A DNA stretch of 61,056 nt from Verrucomicrobiota bacterium (GTDB lineage Bacteria > Verrucomicrobiota > Verrucomicrobiia > Verrucomicrobiales > V1-33), in the NCBI GenBank assembly GCA_003402705.1, contig QQNF01000012.1, positions 1 through 61,056 on the forward strand, in the 5' to 3' direction. This document shows positions 8,026 to 18,700 of the stretch, in pieces. Every line of letters starts with the position of its first letter. Position 1 is the stretch's first letter. The notes under the pieces are model-generated. The model was given only the letters and a program-made list of their open reading frames with translations, was not told where the DNA came from and ran no database searches. Position numbers and translations under genes: made by a program.

Positions 8026-9351
8026 ATGGACGATTCATTCCTCCGCAAATCAGATGAACTGAGCCGTCGGCGGTTCATGGGTTACGCCAGCAAGTCACTG
8101 CTTGGTGTCAGTGTGATTCCGACCATGCTTCCGCTGGCCGGGCGTGCGGCGGGTAAGCCTGAAGCGATTCAGGTGTCTCCGAGCCAGACGAGCGGGCGCA
8201 AGCCGACGGCCCGGAACATCATTTATCTCTACATGTCAGGCGGGATGACGCATGTGGACACGTTTGATCCGAAGCCTGAGGCTGGGGAGAAGGTGGCAGG
8301 GCCTGTGAAGGCGATCAGCACGAAGGCGGACGGCGTGATGATTTCCGAGTATTTTCCGATGCTGGCGAAGCAGATGGACAAGGTGTGTCTGTTCCGCGGG
8401 TTGACGACGACGCAGGGAGCGCATGAGCAGGGGAATTACTTCATGCACAGCAGCTACACGATGCGTGGCACGATTCAGCACCCGGGGATCGGAGCTTGGC
8501 TGCTGCGGATGGAAGGGAAGACGAACCGGACACTTCCGGGGAGCGTTTGCATCGGCGGGGGTGCCAACGGGGGCGGTGCGGGCTTCATGGAAAGCAAGTA
8601 TGCGCCGTTGTATATTGGGTCGCCGAATGACGGTGTGCCGAACAGTCGGGCGCTGACGGGGACGCGTGAGTTCGACGACCGGCGCATGCTGGCGGAGAAG
8701 TTCGACATGGCGTTCCACAGCAAGTATGATGTGAAGCGGGTGCGGGCGTACAGCGACATGTATGATGATGCGGTGCGGCTGATGCGTTCCGAGGATCTGA
8801 AGGCCTTCAATTTGAATCTGGAAGACCAGAAGGTGCGGGATGAGTATGGAACGGATGGATTCGGGCAGGGGTGTCTGCTGGCCCGCCGCCTGATTGAGAA
8901 TGACGTCCGCCATGTGGAAGTGACGCTCGGCGGGTGGGATACGCACAACAACAACTTCCAGGCGGTTCAGGGGCTTGCGGGGCGGCTTGACCAAGGGCTT
9001 TCCGCACTGCTGAATGATTTGGATCGGCGTGGGCTGCTGAGTGAGACGCTGGTGGTGCTGACGACCGAGTTCGGACGGACCCCTTATGTCAATGAGAACG
9101 ACGGGCGGGATCACTTCCCGAAAGCGTTTTCGGGATTGATGGCCGGCGGCGGGATTGCTGGTGGACAGGCCCACGGGAAGACGAACGAGCATGCGACCGA
9201 CGTGGTGGACGGCAAGATGTCTCCGCCGGATTTCAATGCGACGATTGCCTACGGCTTAGGTTTGCCGCTTGATGAAACGATCTACAGCCCTTCCAAGCGG
9301 CCGTTCACGGTGGCGGACAAGGGACAGCCGGTGACTTCGGTATTCGGTTGA
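8026..9351 (+). CDS. DUF1501 protein with Tat-type signal
   Basis: The 441-residue protein opens with a twin-arginine-like motif SRRRFMGYASKSLLG at residues 14-28 followed by a hydrophobic stretch, pointing to folded export. DUF1501 features, which relate this family to sulfatases/alkaline phosphatases, are IYLYMSGGMTHVDTFDPKP, the GWDTHNNNF motif, TTEFGRTPYVNENDGRDH and the final AYGLGLP. Conserved Asp/His residues could bind metal, but activity is unproven. It follows the DUF1549/DUF1553 gene and ends at a hairpin terminator, forming the standard two-gene unit of this phylum. There is no Shine-Dalgarno sequence before the ATG. Confidence 0.92.
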   Translation: MDDSFLRKSDELSRRRFMGYASKSLLGVSVIPTMLPLAGRAAGKPEAIQVSPSQTSGRKPTARNIIYLYMSGGMTHVDTFDPKPEAGEKVAGPVKAISTKADGVMISEYFPMLAKQMDKVCLFRGLTTTQGAHEQGNYFMHSSYTMRGTIQHPGIGAWLLRMEGKTNRTLPGSVCIGGGANGGGAGFMESKYAPLYIGSPNDGVPNSRALTGTREFDDRRMLAEKFDMAFHSKYDVKRVRAYSDMYDDAVRLMRSEDLKAFNLNLEDQKVRDEYGTDGFGQGCLLARRLIENDVRHVEVTLGGWDTHNNNFQAVQGLAGRLDQGLSALLNDLDRRGLLSETLVVLTTEFGRTPYVNENDGRDHFPKAFSGLMAGGGIAGGQAHGKTNEHATDVVDGKMSPPDFNATIAYGLGLPLDETIYSPSKRPFTVADKGQPVTSVFG

Positions 9352-9368
9352 GTTGGCAACATTCACGC

Positions 9369-9413
9369 TGAACCCGGCGGTTCCATTGGTGGGGCCACCG
9401 GGTTCATTGTTTT
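9369..9413 (+). terminator. Intrinsic terminator after the DUF1549/DUF1501 pair
   Basis: The stem tgaacccgg (9369-9377) pairs with ccgggttca (9398-9406), can extend inward with one mismatch, and is followed by ttgtttt (9407-9413). It separates the DUF1501 gene from the surface-protein locus. Confidence 0.85.
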
Positions 9414-9500
9414 GGATTTCCGGTGTGGAGAAGAGTTGCTCGGAAGGGGGAGAGATGCGACGTTGCGGCTGTGGCTGCTGAATATTCAAACATCCTGTCC

Positions 9501-10364
9501 ATGATTTGCAGGTCGAAGGTCTGTGGGATGGTGGTTGCCGCGCTGGCGCTGCTGGGGGTCATGGATGTGCGAGCCGCGAGCATGGTGGTGAATGTGTCGT
9601 GCGGTTATCTTTACAAGGCGGGCGGGACGGCGCCGGTTGACCGATTGGATCCGGGGACACTGTGCGTGCTAGTGGCGGATATTGGGGGCGATGGATTTGA
9701 TCCTCCAGCCCGCGGATGGGTGGCGGATGACGACATTGTGCTGACGGTTTTTGATGGGGAGTACCCGCTGGTGTCGGGGGGAACGAAGGGGTTTGATCTA
9801 GCGTCTGGCGGGACGGAGCCGGGATTATTCAGTCGATCTCTGGGCATTGATCTGGCACAGTTCGGGGGGCGGACGGCTCCGCTGCCGGTGGCGTTGCGGT
9901 GGTTTCCGGGTTACCGGGCGGCAGGGGTGAACGTGTCGACGGACGTTCCGTTGCCGGGGACTGTGTATGGTGAGTTCCGCCGGTTGGTGCCAATGTATCC
10001 GGAGACGGGGACGACTGGCTGGACGTTGCCGATGCGGGCGGGGGTGAACGTGACGCTGGATCCGATTGCTACGGCGGAGTTTGGCGGGGTGGACGGACCG
10101 GCGGTTGCGGCGTGGGTGATTTCCCCGGTGATTCAGCCTTCGGGATTAGTTCTTGAGATGGGGGCAGGAGCGGCGACGAAGTTGCGTTTTCTGGGAGGGC
10201 CGGGGATGCGGTACCGGGTGCAGCGGTCAGGAGATCTGCGGCAGTGGAGCACGGAGGCCACCGTGGTGGCGGATGGAGGGGGACTGGGATTGTGGACCGA
10301 GTTGTCGGTGCTGGCGGGTGGGCGGGCGTTTTACCGGGTGGTTGGGCCGCTGCCGTTGCCATGA
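9501..10364 (+). CDS. Secreted protein, paralogue of the PEP-CTERM protein at 35849, with a different C-terminus
   Basis: The 287-residue protein starts at ATG 9501 with a signal peptide ending MDVRA-AS. Residues ~27-215 are clearly homologous to the protein encoded at 35849-36544: shared blocks include LCVLVADI/LCVLVADL, DGFDP/NGFDP, GGTKGFDL/GGTRAFDL, QFGGR, VALRWFP, YGEF and FGGVDG/FGGIDG. The C-terminal ~65 residues differ: instead of a PEP-CTERM anchor there is a module LRFLGGPGMRYRVQRSGDLRQWS, a common ending of verrucomicrobial surface proteins. Function unknown. First gene of the plus-strand block that contains the giant protein, 24 bp before the rhodanese gene. Confidence 0.8.
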   Translation: MICRSKVCGMVVAALALLGVMDVRAASMVVNVSCGYLYKAGGTAPVDRLDPGTLCVLVADIGGDGFDPPARGWVADDDIVLTVFDGEYPLVSGGTKGFDLASGGTEPGLFSRSLGIDLAQFGGRTAPLPVALRWFPGYRAAGVNVSTDVPLPGTVYGEFRRLVPMYPETGTTGWTLPMRAGVNVTLDPIATAEFGGVDGPAVAAWVISPVIQPSGLVLEMGAGAATKLRFLGGPGMRYRVQRSGDLRQWSTEATVVADGGGLGLWTELSVLAGGRAFYRVVGPLPLP

Positions 10365-10388
10365 TGTTTCCGCCAAAGAATCCGAGTG

Positions 10389-10913
10389 ATGAATGAAGGA
10401 TTGAGAGAAGACGGACTGCGGCTGGTCGTGATGGTGGTGGGGTCTCTTGCGATTGGAGCCATCGTCAACGCGGTTCGGGCCGATGCGGTACCTTGGAGGT
10501 ATGAGCCGAAGGGGCAGAGGATGTCGCGTGAGCTGGCGCGGATCGGGGTTGAGGAGGGTGGGACGAGGGAGGCGGCGACTGGGACGATTGAGCTGGGTGA
10601 GTTTGCTGGAATGGTGCGGGAGAGGTCGGTGATGGTGATTGACGCGAGGGCACCGCTTTTTTATCGGATGGGGCATGTACCGGGGGCGGTGAACTTGCCT
10701 CGGGAGGGATTTGCGTCGTTTTTGGAGCGGAGTGGTCTTCTGGGGAAGGATAAGTTGCGGGCGGTGGTGGTATACTGTCAGAGTGAGACTTGCGAAGACA
10801 GCCGGATGGTGGCGGAGTCGTTGCGTCGGGTGGGGTTTGCGAGTGTGCGGGTGTTTAGTGAAGGCTGGCGGCGGTGGGTGGAGAGCGGTGAACCTGTCGA
10901 GAAGGCGTCATGA
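10389..10913 (+). CDS. Membrane-anchored rhodanese-like protein
   Basis: The 174-residue protein (ATG 10389; a GTG directly before it at 10386 is an alternative) has one N-terminal transmembrane or signal segment (residues ~10-29) and a single rhodanese domain: VMVIDARAPLFYRMGHVPGAVNLP, then the active-site loop VVYCQSETCEDS with the candidate persulfide Cys130 and a second Cys135. It probably acts in the periplasm as a sulfur- or thiol-transfer protein. The next gene, MauE-like, overlaps its stop by four bases (ATGA), so the two are translationally coupled. The pairing of an active-looking rhodanese with a MauE-like membrane protein suggests redox work on secreted proteins. Confidence 0.88.
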   Translation: MNEGLREDGLRLVVMVVGSLAIGAIVNAVRADAVPWRYEPKGQRMSRELARIGVEEGGTREAATGTIELGEFAGMVRERSVMVIDARAPLFYRMGHVPGAVNLPREGFASFLERSGLLGKDKLRAVVVYCQSETCEDSRMVAESLRRVGFASVRVFSEGWRRWVESGEPVEKAS

Positions 10914-11362
10914 AGGCGAGTGGAGGAGCAGGGTGGACGGTATTGGTGAGCCGATTGGTTTTCAGCGGGGTGTTTTTCTGGGCGGGTTGGGGGAAGTTGC
11001 GTGATCCGCTGGCGTTTTCTGATAGTGTTGCCGCATTTCGCGTCTTGCCGCACCCTGTGCTGGTGAGTCTGGTGGCTGTCTGCGTGCCGGTGCTGGAATG
11101 GTTGGTTGCGGTGCTGCTATGGGTGCCGCGATGGCACCGGGCGGCACGGTGGGTGATGACGGGCCTGTTCGCAGCGTTCACGGTCGCGCTGGGCGTGGCG
11201 CAAGCCAAGGGGTTGGTGATTGACTGCGGATGTTTCGGTTCGGGCGACGCGACGGAGTGGAGTGTTCCGCTGGCGTTGGGGCGGGCGGGCGGGCTTTTGG
11301 GGTGGGCGGTTTGGTACGGACGGAGAGTCCGGGGTTATATATCTGAGGATCGGCGGCACTAA
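10910..11362 (+). CDS. MauE/DoxX-like integral membrane protein with CGCFG motif
   Basis: The 150-residue protein has about four transmembrane segments: residues 11-27, ~48-72, ~80-97 and ~120-138. FFWAGWGKLRDP near residues 22-33 and DCGCFGSGD at 105-113 (Cys106, Cys108) are the hallmarks of the MauE / methylamine-utilisation family, part of the DoxX-like superfamily related to thiol-redox membrane proteins. MauE itself helps form disulfides in methylamine dehydrogenase; no such enzyme is present here. Overlaps the rhodanese gene by four bases. I infer that it relays oxidising or reducing equivalents across the inner membrane for exported cysteine proteins such as the giant protein downstream. 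Confidence 0.88.
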   Translation: MKASGGAGWTVLVSRLVFSGVFFWAGWGKLRDPLAFSDSVAAFRVLPHPVLVSLVAVCVPVLEWLVAVLLWVPRWHRAARWVMTGLFAAFTVALGVAQAKGLVIDCGCFGSGDATEWSVPLALGRAGGLLGWAVWYGRRVRGYISEDRRH

Positions 11363-11411
11363 TGAATTCGACTCATTTTCGAGAGAATTCTATGCGATTG
11401 ATCAAAAAGAA

Positions 11412-11440
11412 TTGACGCCCCCCCTTACGTTGGTTAAATA
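11412..11440 (+). promoter_or_regulatory. Sigma-70-type promoter before the pseudo-rhodanese gene
   Basis: TTGACG (11412-11417), 17-bp spacer, TAAATA (11435-11440): a near-consensus promoter in an AT-rich island of otherwise GC-rich sequence, 41 bp upstream of ATG 11482. An imperfect inverted repeat with two gaattc arms (11364-11369 and 11385-11390) lies just upstream and may be an operator. This promoter probably drives the gene at 11482 and perhaps the giant gene behind it. Confidence 0.75.
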
Positions 11441-11481
11441 CTGGCCACCGCGGGTGAGGACCCGTACCAAGTCCCCCTTTA

Positions 11482-12759
11482 ATGATCAATCAACTAACAG
11501 GGCAGAAAGTGTTGGCGATGGTCCTGACCTTAGGGGGCATCTGGGCTGGGGTTTCTTGGTACCGATCTGGCTCTGGCAGTGGGGTTGCTCGGGAGAAAGC
11601 CCGCATTGAATGGGCTAAGGTAATTGATTTTCGTTCCGACCGGGAAGCGGTTTATGAGCTTGGGAAGGTACCGCTGGGGTCGATCAGTCGGCTGTCATTT
11701 GCGGTGACAGGGGTAGACGGGGCTGAGATCGGGGAGGTGGCGAGTTCCTGTGCGTGCCTTCGAATGGGTTTGTCTGGTGGCGAAGGGGCTGAGCCTGCGA
11801 TTGCCGGGCGGTATTTCGCGGTCAGTCCAGGGAAGGTGGATGTGACGCTTGCGGTGAGTCAGGTTGATGGTGGAGGCGGAGTGAAGGTTGCGACGGTGCG
11901 TGTGGTTGGGGAGGTGCTGGCTGGGGATCCTGCGGTGGCGGCGCGGCTTGCGGCGATGGTGCGGACGCCGCTGCTGGATTTTGGGTTGAAGGAACCGGAA
12001 CTGTGCGTGGATGCTGGAGTGGCGCACGCTGCGGTGAAGGCTGGACGGGGGATGGTGATTGATGTGCGCGCGGCTGAGGAGTACGCCGAGTCTCATGTTG
12101 TGGGCAGCCTGAACATTCCGGTTTCGCAGTTGAAGGTGAGTCCGGCGTTTCGGAGTCGGGATCTTTATCTGACTGGGCCGGCGCTGTTGACCGGGCCAAT
12201 GCAGCAGGTGTGTGCCCAACTGCGGAAGCAGACCAGTGCGAAGGTGTTCGTGGTGGCGGGGGGAGTGCAGGGATGGGAAGCGGCTGGAGCGGAGGTGTTT
12301 CATCAGCTTGATCCGAGGCCGGTGATTGGTTCTGTCGCGCTTGGGGATGCTGTGGAGAGGGTGGCCGGGCAGGGGGTTGTTTTCGGGGCGGCGGGGATGG
12401 AGGCATTTGAGCGGCAGTATTTTTTTCCTGAAAGCGAAGCAATGCCGGATGCTGCCGGGGCGTGGCGGGACTGGGTTGAGATGAAGCTGAAGTCGGCGGA
12501 TGGGCCCGTGGTGCTAGTCGATGTGCGGGGTGACCGGTTTGGTATCCTGAACCAGGGAGCGCCGGCGACGTGGCTGGGCCGGGTGTATTATTTGAGGGCG
12601 CCAGTGACGTCGTATGAGGAAGCGGTCAGCCGCATGGCTGAGCTTGCGACGTCGGTGCCTGGTCAGGGGACGTCCTCAGTTCACGGTTTTGCGCGGTCTG
12701 ACCGGTTGCGCCGTGCCAATCTTCCTCCCGTTCCCGGATGCGGGACATGTCCGAAATGA
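11482..12759 (+). CDS. DUF1573-like / degenerate double-rhodanese membrane protein
   Basis: The 425-residue protein begins with a transmembrane segment (residues ~9-27). Residues ~45-155 form an Ig-like region with SSCACLRMG (Cys90, Cys92), like the SCGC site of DUF1573 proteins. Next comes a rhodanese fold, VIDVRAAEEYAESHVVGSLNIP, whose active loop reads FVVAGGVQGW without the catalytic cysteine, and then a second, weaker rhodanese-like stretch (VVLVDVRGDRFGILNQG). The protein ends in PGCGTCPK, a CxxC pair. With the active loop lost, it may be a binding or scaffold protein rather than a sulfurtransferase. It follows a strong promoter and stops 17 bp before the giant gene's ATG. Confidence 0.75.
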   Translation: MINQLTGQKVLAMVLTLGGIWAGVSWYRSGSGSGVAREKARIEWAKVIDFRSDREAVYELGKVPLGSISRLSFAVTGVDGAEIGEVASSCACLRMGLSGGEGAEPAIAGRYFAVSPGKVDVTLAVSQVDGGGGVKVATVRVVGEVLAGDPAVAARLAAMVRTPLLDFGLKEPELCVDAGVAHAAVKAGRGMVIDVRAAEEYAESHVVGSLNIPVSQLKVSPAFRSRDLYLTGPALLTGPMQQVCAQLRKQTSAKVFVVAGGVQGWEAAGAEVFHQLDPRPVIGSVALGDAVERVAGQGVVFGAAGMEAFERQYFFPESEAMPDAAGAWRDWVEMKLKSADGPVVLVDVRGDRFGILNQGAPATWLGRVYYLRAPVTSYEEAVSRMAELATSVPGQGTSSVHGFARSDRLRRANLPPVPGCGTCPK

Positions 12760-12776
12760 ATTTCAGCAGGCACACT

Positions 12777-15700
12777 ATGAAAGCGAAGTTTCCAATAATC
12801 CAGATGCTGTCGGCGTTACTGGCCGGGCACGGGCTGGCTGCCACGGTTCCGTACTCACAGGATTTCGAGGGCGCGGTCGGACCCGAGTGGTCGCTGTCCA
12901 CGTTCAACAATGCGCATGTGGCGGCGTTCACGAAGTTTTCCGGAAGGTTTACGAATCAGGCGCAGACCCTGACGCTGAGCGGGCTGACGGTGGGGACGAG
13001 TTACACGGTGGGGTTTGATCTGTATGTGATCGATTCGTGGGACGGAAATTCCGGTCCGGACTACTTCAAGGTGGTGGTTGATGGGACGGCGCGGTTCCGG
13101 GAGACGTTCAGCAATTATAACGGGAATCCTCCGAGTCAGCCGCAGACATTTGTGGGAGCACCGGATGTCGGGCGGACGCACCTTGGGTTTAGCGGATCGT
13201 ATGTGGATGCGATTTACCGGAGGATTGAGGTGCCGTTCACGGCGACGGCGGCGACGGTGACGATTGCATTTCAGGGCGAGAATCTGCAGGATGTGAGCGA
13301 TGAATCGTGGGGGGTCGACAATGTTGCGGTGCAGACGTCGGCGAGCCTTGATGCGACGACGGTCGCGTCGGTAACGTTGCCGGCCGAGGGTGGGACGACG
13401 AGTGATCCGATTGACCGGTTCAGTGTGACGGCGACGCGGGTGCTGACGGCGGTGTCTGCGAATGCGGCCGCGAGCTACGACCTGCGAAGGTCTGGGGCGG
13501 ATGGGGTGTTCGGGAATGGAGATGATGCGGTGGTGCCGCTGGTGCCGGCGTATGCGAGTGGCAAGACGGTGTCTTTTGTCGTGACGGACAACCCGCTGCA
13601 GCCGGGAACGTATCGGTTCCGGACGATCGGACTGCTGGATGGAGCGGGGCTGCCGGTGACGGATTTTGCGAGGGTTTTCAGTGTGTCTGATCCGCTGGTG
13701 GGGCGGTTGGAGAACATTGACAACAACGCGCTGGAACTGGCGACGGCGCTGCCGATGACGGAGACGCCATCGGGGTCCGGGTTTCTGACTGCATTGGGTG
13801 TGGGGACATTCAGTACGACAGCTGATGTTGATTACTGGAGATTTGATGCCGAGGCCGGGGATCGTGTGACGGTGCGATTGGAGGCGGATGCGCTCGGGGT
13901 ATACCCGCAGATTTATCTTCAGAACGGTGCGGGAGCCAATCTGGTGACGGCTGGGGGTGATTACAACGGGACGGTGCAGATTCAGAACTATGTGGTGACC
14001 GCTCCTGGATCGCTGCTGCTGCGGGTATTCTCCAACAACGCGATCGCGCGGTATCAGATGCGGGTGGATCAGGCGCGCGGGTTGATGCTGGAGGTTGAAG
14101 GCAACGACAGCGCGGGTGCTGCGAATGTGCTGCCGCTTGCTGGAACGCTTCGGATTGCGGGAGCATTGCCGACGAGTGACGGCGAGGGGGACTATTTCCG
14201 GCTTGGCACCATGAATGCGGGGAATGCGATTGATCTGAATGTTTCGTTGCCCGCGGGCGGCGTGCTAGTGCCGGGCGACCTGACGTTGAATCTGTATGCG
14301 GACAGCAATGCGACGCCGATTGCCACCGCGGCGGGAGGGTTGCTAAGCCATACCCTTGCAGCGGACGGGGTGATCTATGCCCGCGTCCGCAGCGGAGCGG
14401 TGCGGGGATTGCGCGCGCAATATGTGATGGGGCTTGCGATCTCCGATGGGGTGCCTCCGAGGGTGACGGGGACATCACTTCCAGCGGAGGCTGGGAGCAC
14501 CACAGATCTGATTGATCGGTTTACGGTGAGTTTTTCGGAGGAAATGCGGGCAGCGACGGTGAATGATCCGGCGAATTTTGAGTTGAGGTCGGCTGGGCCG
14601 GATGGGGTGTTCGACAATGGGGATGATGCGGTGTATGGGTTTGTGAGCGGAGGCTACACGAGTGGACTGAGTGCGGCGTACCGGATTACCAATGGTCCGC
14701 TGCAGCCGGGATCCTACAGATTTCGCGCGGCGACGGCGCTGCTGGACCGGGTTGGCAATGGGATGGCTGCCCCGTTCGAGAGGAACTTTGCTGTGGCTGG
14801 GCTGGCTGGATTTCCAGGTGAGAGCCGAAGCAACGGTAATCAGGCGCTGGCGACGACGATGAGTTTGACCACCAACCCCAATCCGGATGGGACATTTTCT
14901 GTTGGCAGCAGTTATGCATCCGGAGGCAACAACTCGTATCATCTGGTGAGTGGTCGGCTCGATGGCGACGCGTTCGATGACCTAGTGGTGGCGAACTACG
15001 GATCGTCTGCAATTTCGGTCCTGCTGGGACGGGGTGACGGTTCGCTTGCTGCGCCGGTGACGTATCCGAGTGCCGCGAACCCGCACAGTGTGGTCCTTGG
15101 GGATTTGAACGGTGACGGGAATCTCGATGTATTCTATTCGAACTACGGGGCTGCGTCGGCGGGTGTCCGGCTTGGGAATGGGGACGGGACGCTTGGGGCG
15201 GCGGTGAATTATGCGGTTGGGTCGAATCCTCACCGGGTGGTCCTGGCGGATTTCAATGCGGACGGGCAATTGGATGCGGCGGTGGCGAATTACGGCAGCA
15301 ACACTGTTAGTGTCTTTCCCGGGAATGGTGACGGGACTCTTGGGGCGCGGGTGAATGTGGCGGTTCCGGGAGGGCCATTGGGAATTGCGGCCGGTGATGT
15401 TAATGCAGACGGAAGTGTCGACCTCGTGACTGCGAACTACAATACACACAATCTCAGTGTGATGCTAGGGAACGGGGCGGGTGCATTCGGGGCACCGACG
15501 GTGACTTCCGGAGTGTCCGGGAGCAATCCGTACGCGTTGGTGCTGAGTGATTTCAATGGGGATGGTGCGCTTGATGCGGCAACGTCCCACCTGAGTACGG
15601 CGAACGTCGGATGGTTTCGAGGGAATGGAGACGGGACGTTTGCTGCCGGGGTGGCGGTTTCGACTGGGTTTGGTGGCAACTATCATCTGACGGTGGGCGA

Positions 15701-18700
15701 TTTGAACGCGGACAGCCGGCCGGATCTGGTGGTGGCGAACTACAACAACAGCAGGGTGATTGTGCTGGGCGGGAATGGGGACGGGACATTCCAGACACCG
15801 CTGGTGTATTCGATTGGTGCGAATCCGATCGCGGCGGCGCTGGGGGATTACAACAAGGATGGGCGTGTGGACATTGCGACGGTGAACCACAGCAATGCGA
15901 CGGTGACGGTCCTGCTGGGGAACAATGTGCAGCCATTGGTGGAGGATCCGGTTGGGTCGGGACTGACGTCGGGAACTGGTCGCGGGCGGCTGCAGCTTGC
16001 GGACGGGACGTGGGACGAGGATTACTGGAGTTTTTCCGGAACGGCGGGGCATGTGCTGACGTTTGCGAGCGAGACACCGGGGAATCCTGGCAGCAGTGGA
16101 TTGAGATATGATCTCTACCGGCCGGACGGAGCATTTCTGACGCGTTTTTATGCGGACAGCAATGGAAGGGGGCAGTCGTCGCCGGTGACGCTTCCGATCA
16201 GCGGGCGGTACACGATCGGGGTGTTTGTGAATCACGGGTATGAAGGCGAGTACCGGATCCGGGTGAGTGCGGCCAGTCCGCCGTGGCAGTGGGAAGACGA
16301 AGGGAACGACAGCATTGGGGGCGCGGATCCGCTGGTGATCAGTGCGGGGGCACCCGGGCATCAGGTTGCGAGTGTGGGAGGGTATATAGCGAACAACGAC
16401 ACGGCCGGAGATTATTTCCGCCTTGGGACGCAGGGGGTGGGGACGACGATATCGCTGACACTTGCGAAGCCGTCGACGAGTCCACTAGTGCCGACTCTGC
16501 AATTGTTCAATGCGGCGGGTACGGCGGTGGCTGCTGGAACGACGAGTCTAAGCCATACGGTTGGCGCGGGTGGGGACGGCGTGTATTTTGCGAGGGTGTC
16601 GGCGACGCCGGCGAGCAGCGGGCTGATGTCGGTGTATCTGCTGGAGATGGACGCGGCGGACATCATTGCACCGCTGGTGACCGGGTGCACGCTTCCGGCT
16701 GAAGGGACGACGAGCACGGCGCTGACTGACAAGTTTTCGCTGAGTTTTTCGGAGGATCTGGTGACTGGTCCGGTGAACAGCATGGCGAGTTACGAATTGC
16801 GGTTCGCGGGTGCGGACGGGGTTTTCGGCAATGCCGATGATTTTCTGCACACGCTGATCGGAGATGGCTACAGCGGGGGGCTGACTGCGGGTTTCCGGAT
16901 CACGAGCGGGCCGCTGCAGCCGGGGAGCTACCGGTTCACGGTGGCGACGGAATTAAAGGACCGGGCTGAGAACAGGCTGTCGGTACCTTTTGTCCGTTTG
17001 TTCAGTGTGGCCAATATTCCGGGCTACGTTTTTGAAGGACTGAATAACGGCAGTCCGGGGTTTGCGACCGGCCTGAGTCTCTCGCCGGGGAGCCAGACGG
17101 ACGGATCGTTCTCGGTGCGTTCGAGTGGTGCGATCGGGGCGCAGGCCTATCAGATTGTGAGCGGATTGTTCAATGCGGACGCTTTTCCGGACCTTGTGAT
17201 CACGAATTACGGCAGTGGACATGTGAGTGTGCTGCTTGGGAACGGCGATGCGACCTTTGCTGCAGCGGTGAACTACCCGACGGGAGCGAATCCGTTCGGG
17301 GTGGCGGTGGGGGATCTGAATGGCGACGGCCAGTTGGATCTGGTGACGGCGAATGGAGGGAACAACAATCTGAGTGTCCGGCTAGGGAATGGGGATGGGA
17401 CGTTCCGTTCCAACGCGGTGTATCCGGTTGGCGGTTCTCCTCGTCGTGTGGTGCTGGGGGATTTCAACGGGGACAACCGGCTGGATGCAGCGGTTGCGAA
17501 CGAGGGGAGCGCGAATGCGAGTATTCTTGCAGGCAATGGCGATGGGACGTTTGCTGCGCAGACGACGGTGGCGGTGGGGGGATCGCCGGTCGGGATAGCG
17601 AGCGGCGATGTCAACGGAGACGGGCGACTGGATCTGGTGGTGGCGAATTACGGGAGCGACACAATCAGTGTGCTGGCTGGCAACGGGGCGGGAGGATTCG
17701 CGCCGCAGGCGGTGTTTCCGTGTCATGCGTCTTGTGATCCTTATGCGGTGGTGCTGAGGGATTTTGACGGCGACGGGCGATTGGATGCGGCGACGTCGAA
17801 CCTGAGTGCGGCGACGGTGAGTTTGCTGCGCGGCAATGGTGACGGGACATTTGGAGCGCCTGCGGCGGTATCGACCGGGTTTAGTGGCAACTACCATCTG
17901 CAGGCGGGGGATCTGGACGGTGACGGGATCATCGATCTGGCAGTGGCCAACTACAGCAACAGCCGGCTGATTGTGGTAAGGGGCCGGGGAGACGGGAGTT
18001 TCGATGCACCGGCGGCCTATTCACTGGGTGGCAATCCGATTGCGGCGGAGATCGGGGATTTCAATCAGGACGGACGCGCTGACATTGCGACGGCGAATCA
18101 TGGCAATGCGACGTATGCGATTCTGACGGGGAATGGAGTGCAGCCGCTGGCGGAGGATCCGGTGGGAAGTGGGTTCCGCTTCGGGACGGCGCGCGGGAAT
18201 CTTTCGCTGGCGGCGGGGGTGTGGGATGAAGATTACTGGGGATTCAGCGGGAAGGCTGGTGATGTGGTGACATTTGCGAGTGAAACGCCGGGCAATCCTG
18301 GGAGCAGCAGCTTGCGTTACGATCTGTACCGGCCGGACGGCACGTTCCTGACGAGATTCTACGGGGATGGCAACGGCCGGGGGCAGTCGTCGCCGGTGAC
18401 GCTTCCGCTGACCGGTCGCTACACGATTGGTGTGTTTGTGAATCAAGGTTATGAAGGCGAGTACCGGTTCCGGGTGACGACGGCGCCGCCGCCGTGGCAG
18501 TGGGAGACCGAGGCGAATGATTCGATTGGCACTGCGAATGGGCTTGCGATGACGGCGGGTGCGGCTGGGACGCAGGTGGCGAAGGTGGGCGGGTACGTCG
18601 CGAACTATGACACTGCCGGGGATTACTACCGGCTCGGGACTCAGGGGGCGGGTACGACGATCACGCTGGGACTGACGAAGCCAGAGTCGAGCCCACTGGT

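Noticed and set aside
12738..12776. Earlier start codons for the giant protein
   Set aside because: They overlap the upstream gene and put hydrophilic residues before the signal peptide that starts at 12777.
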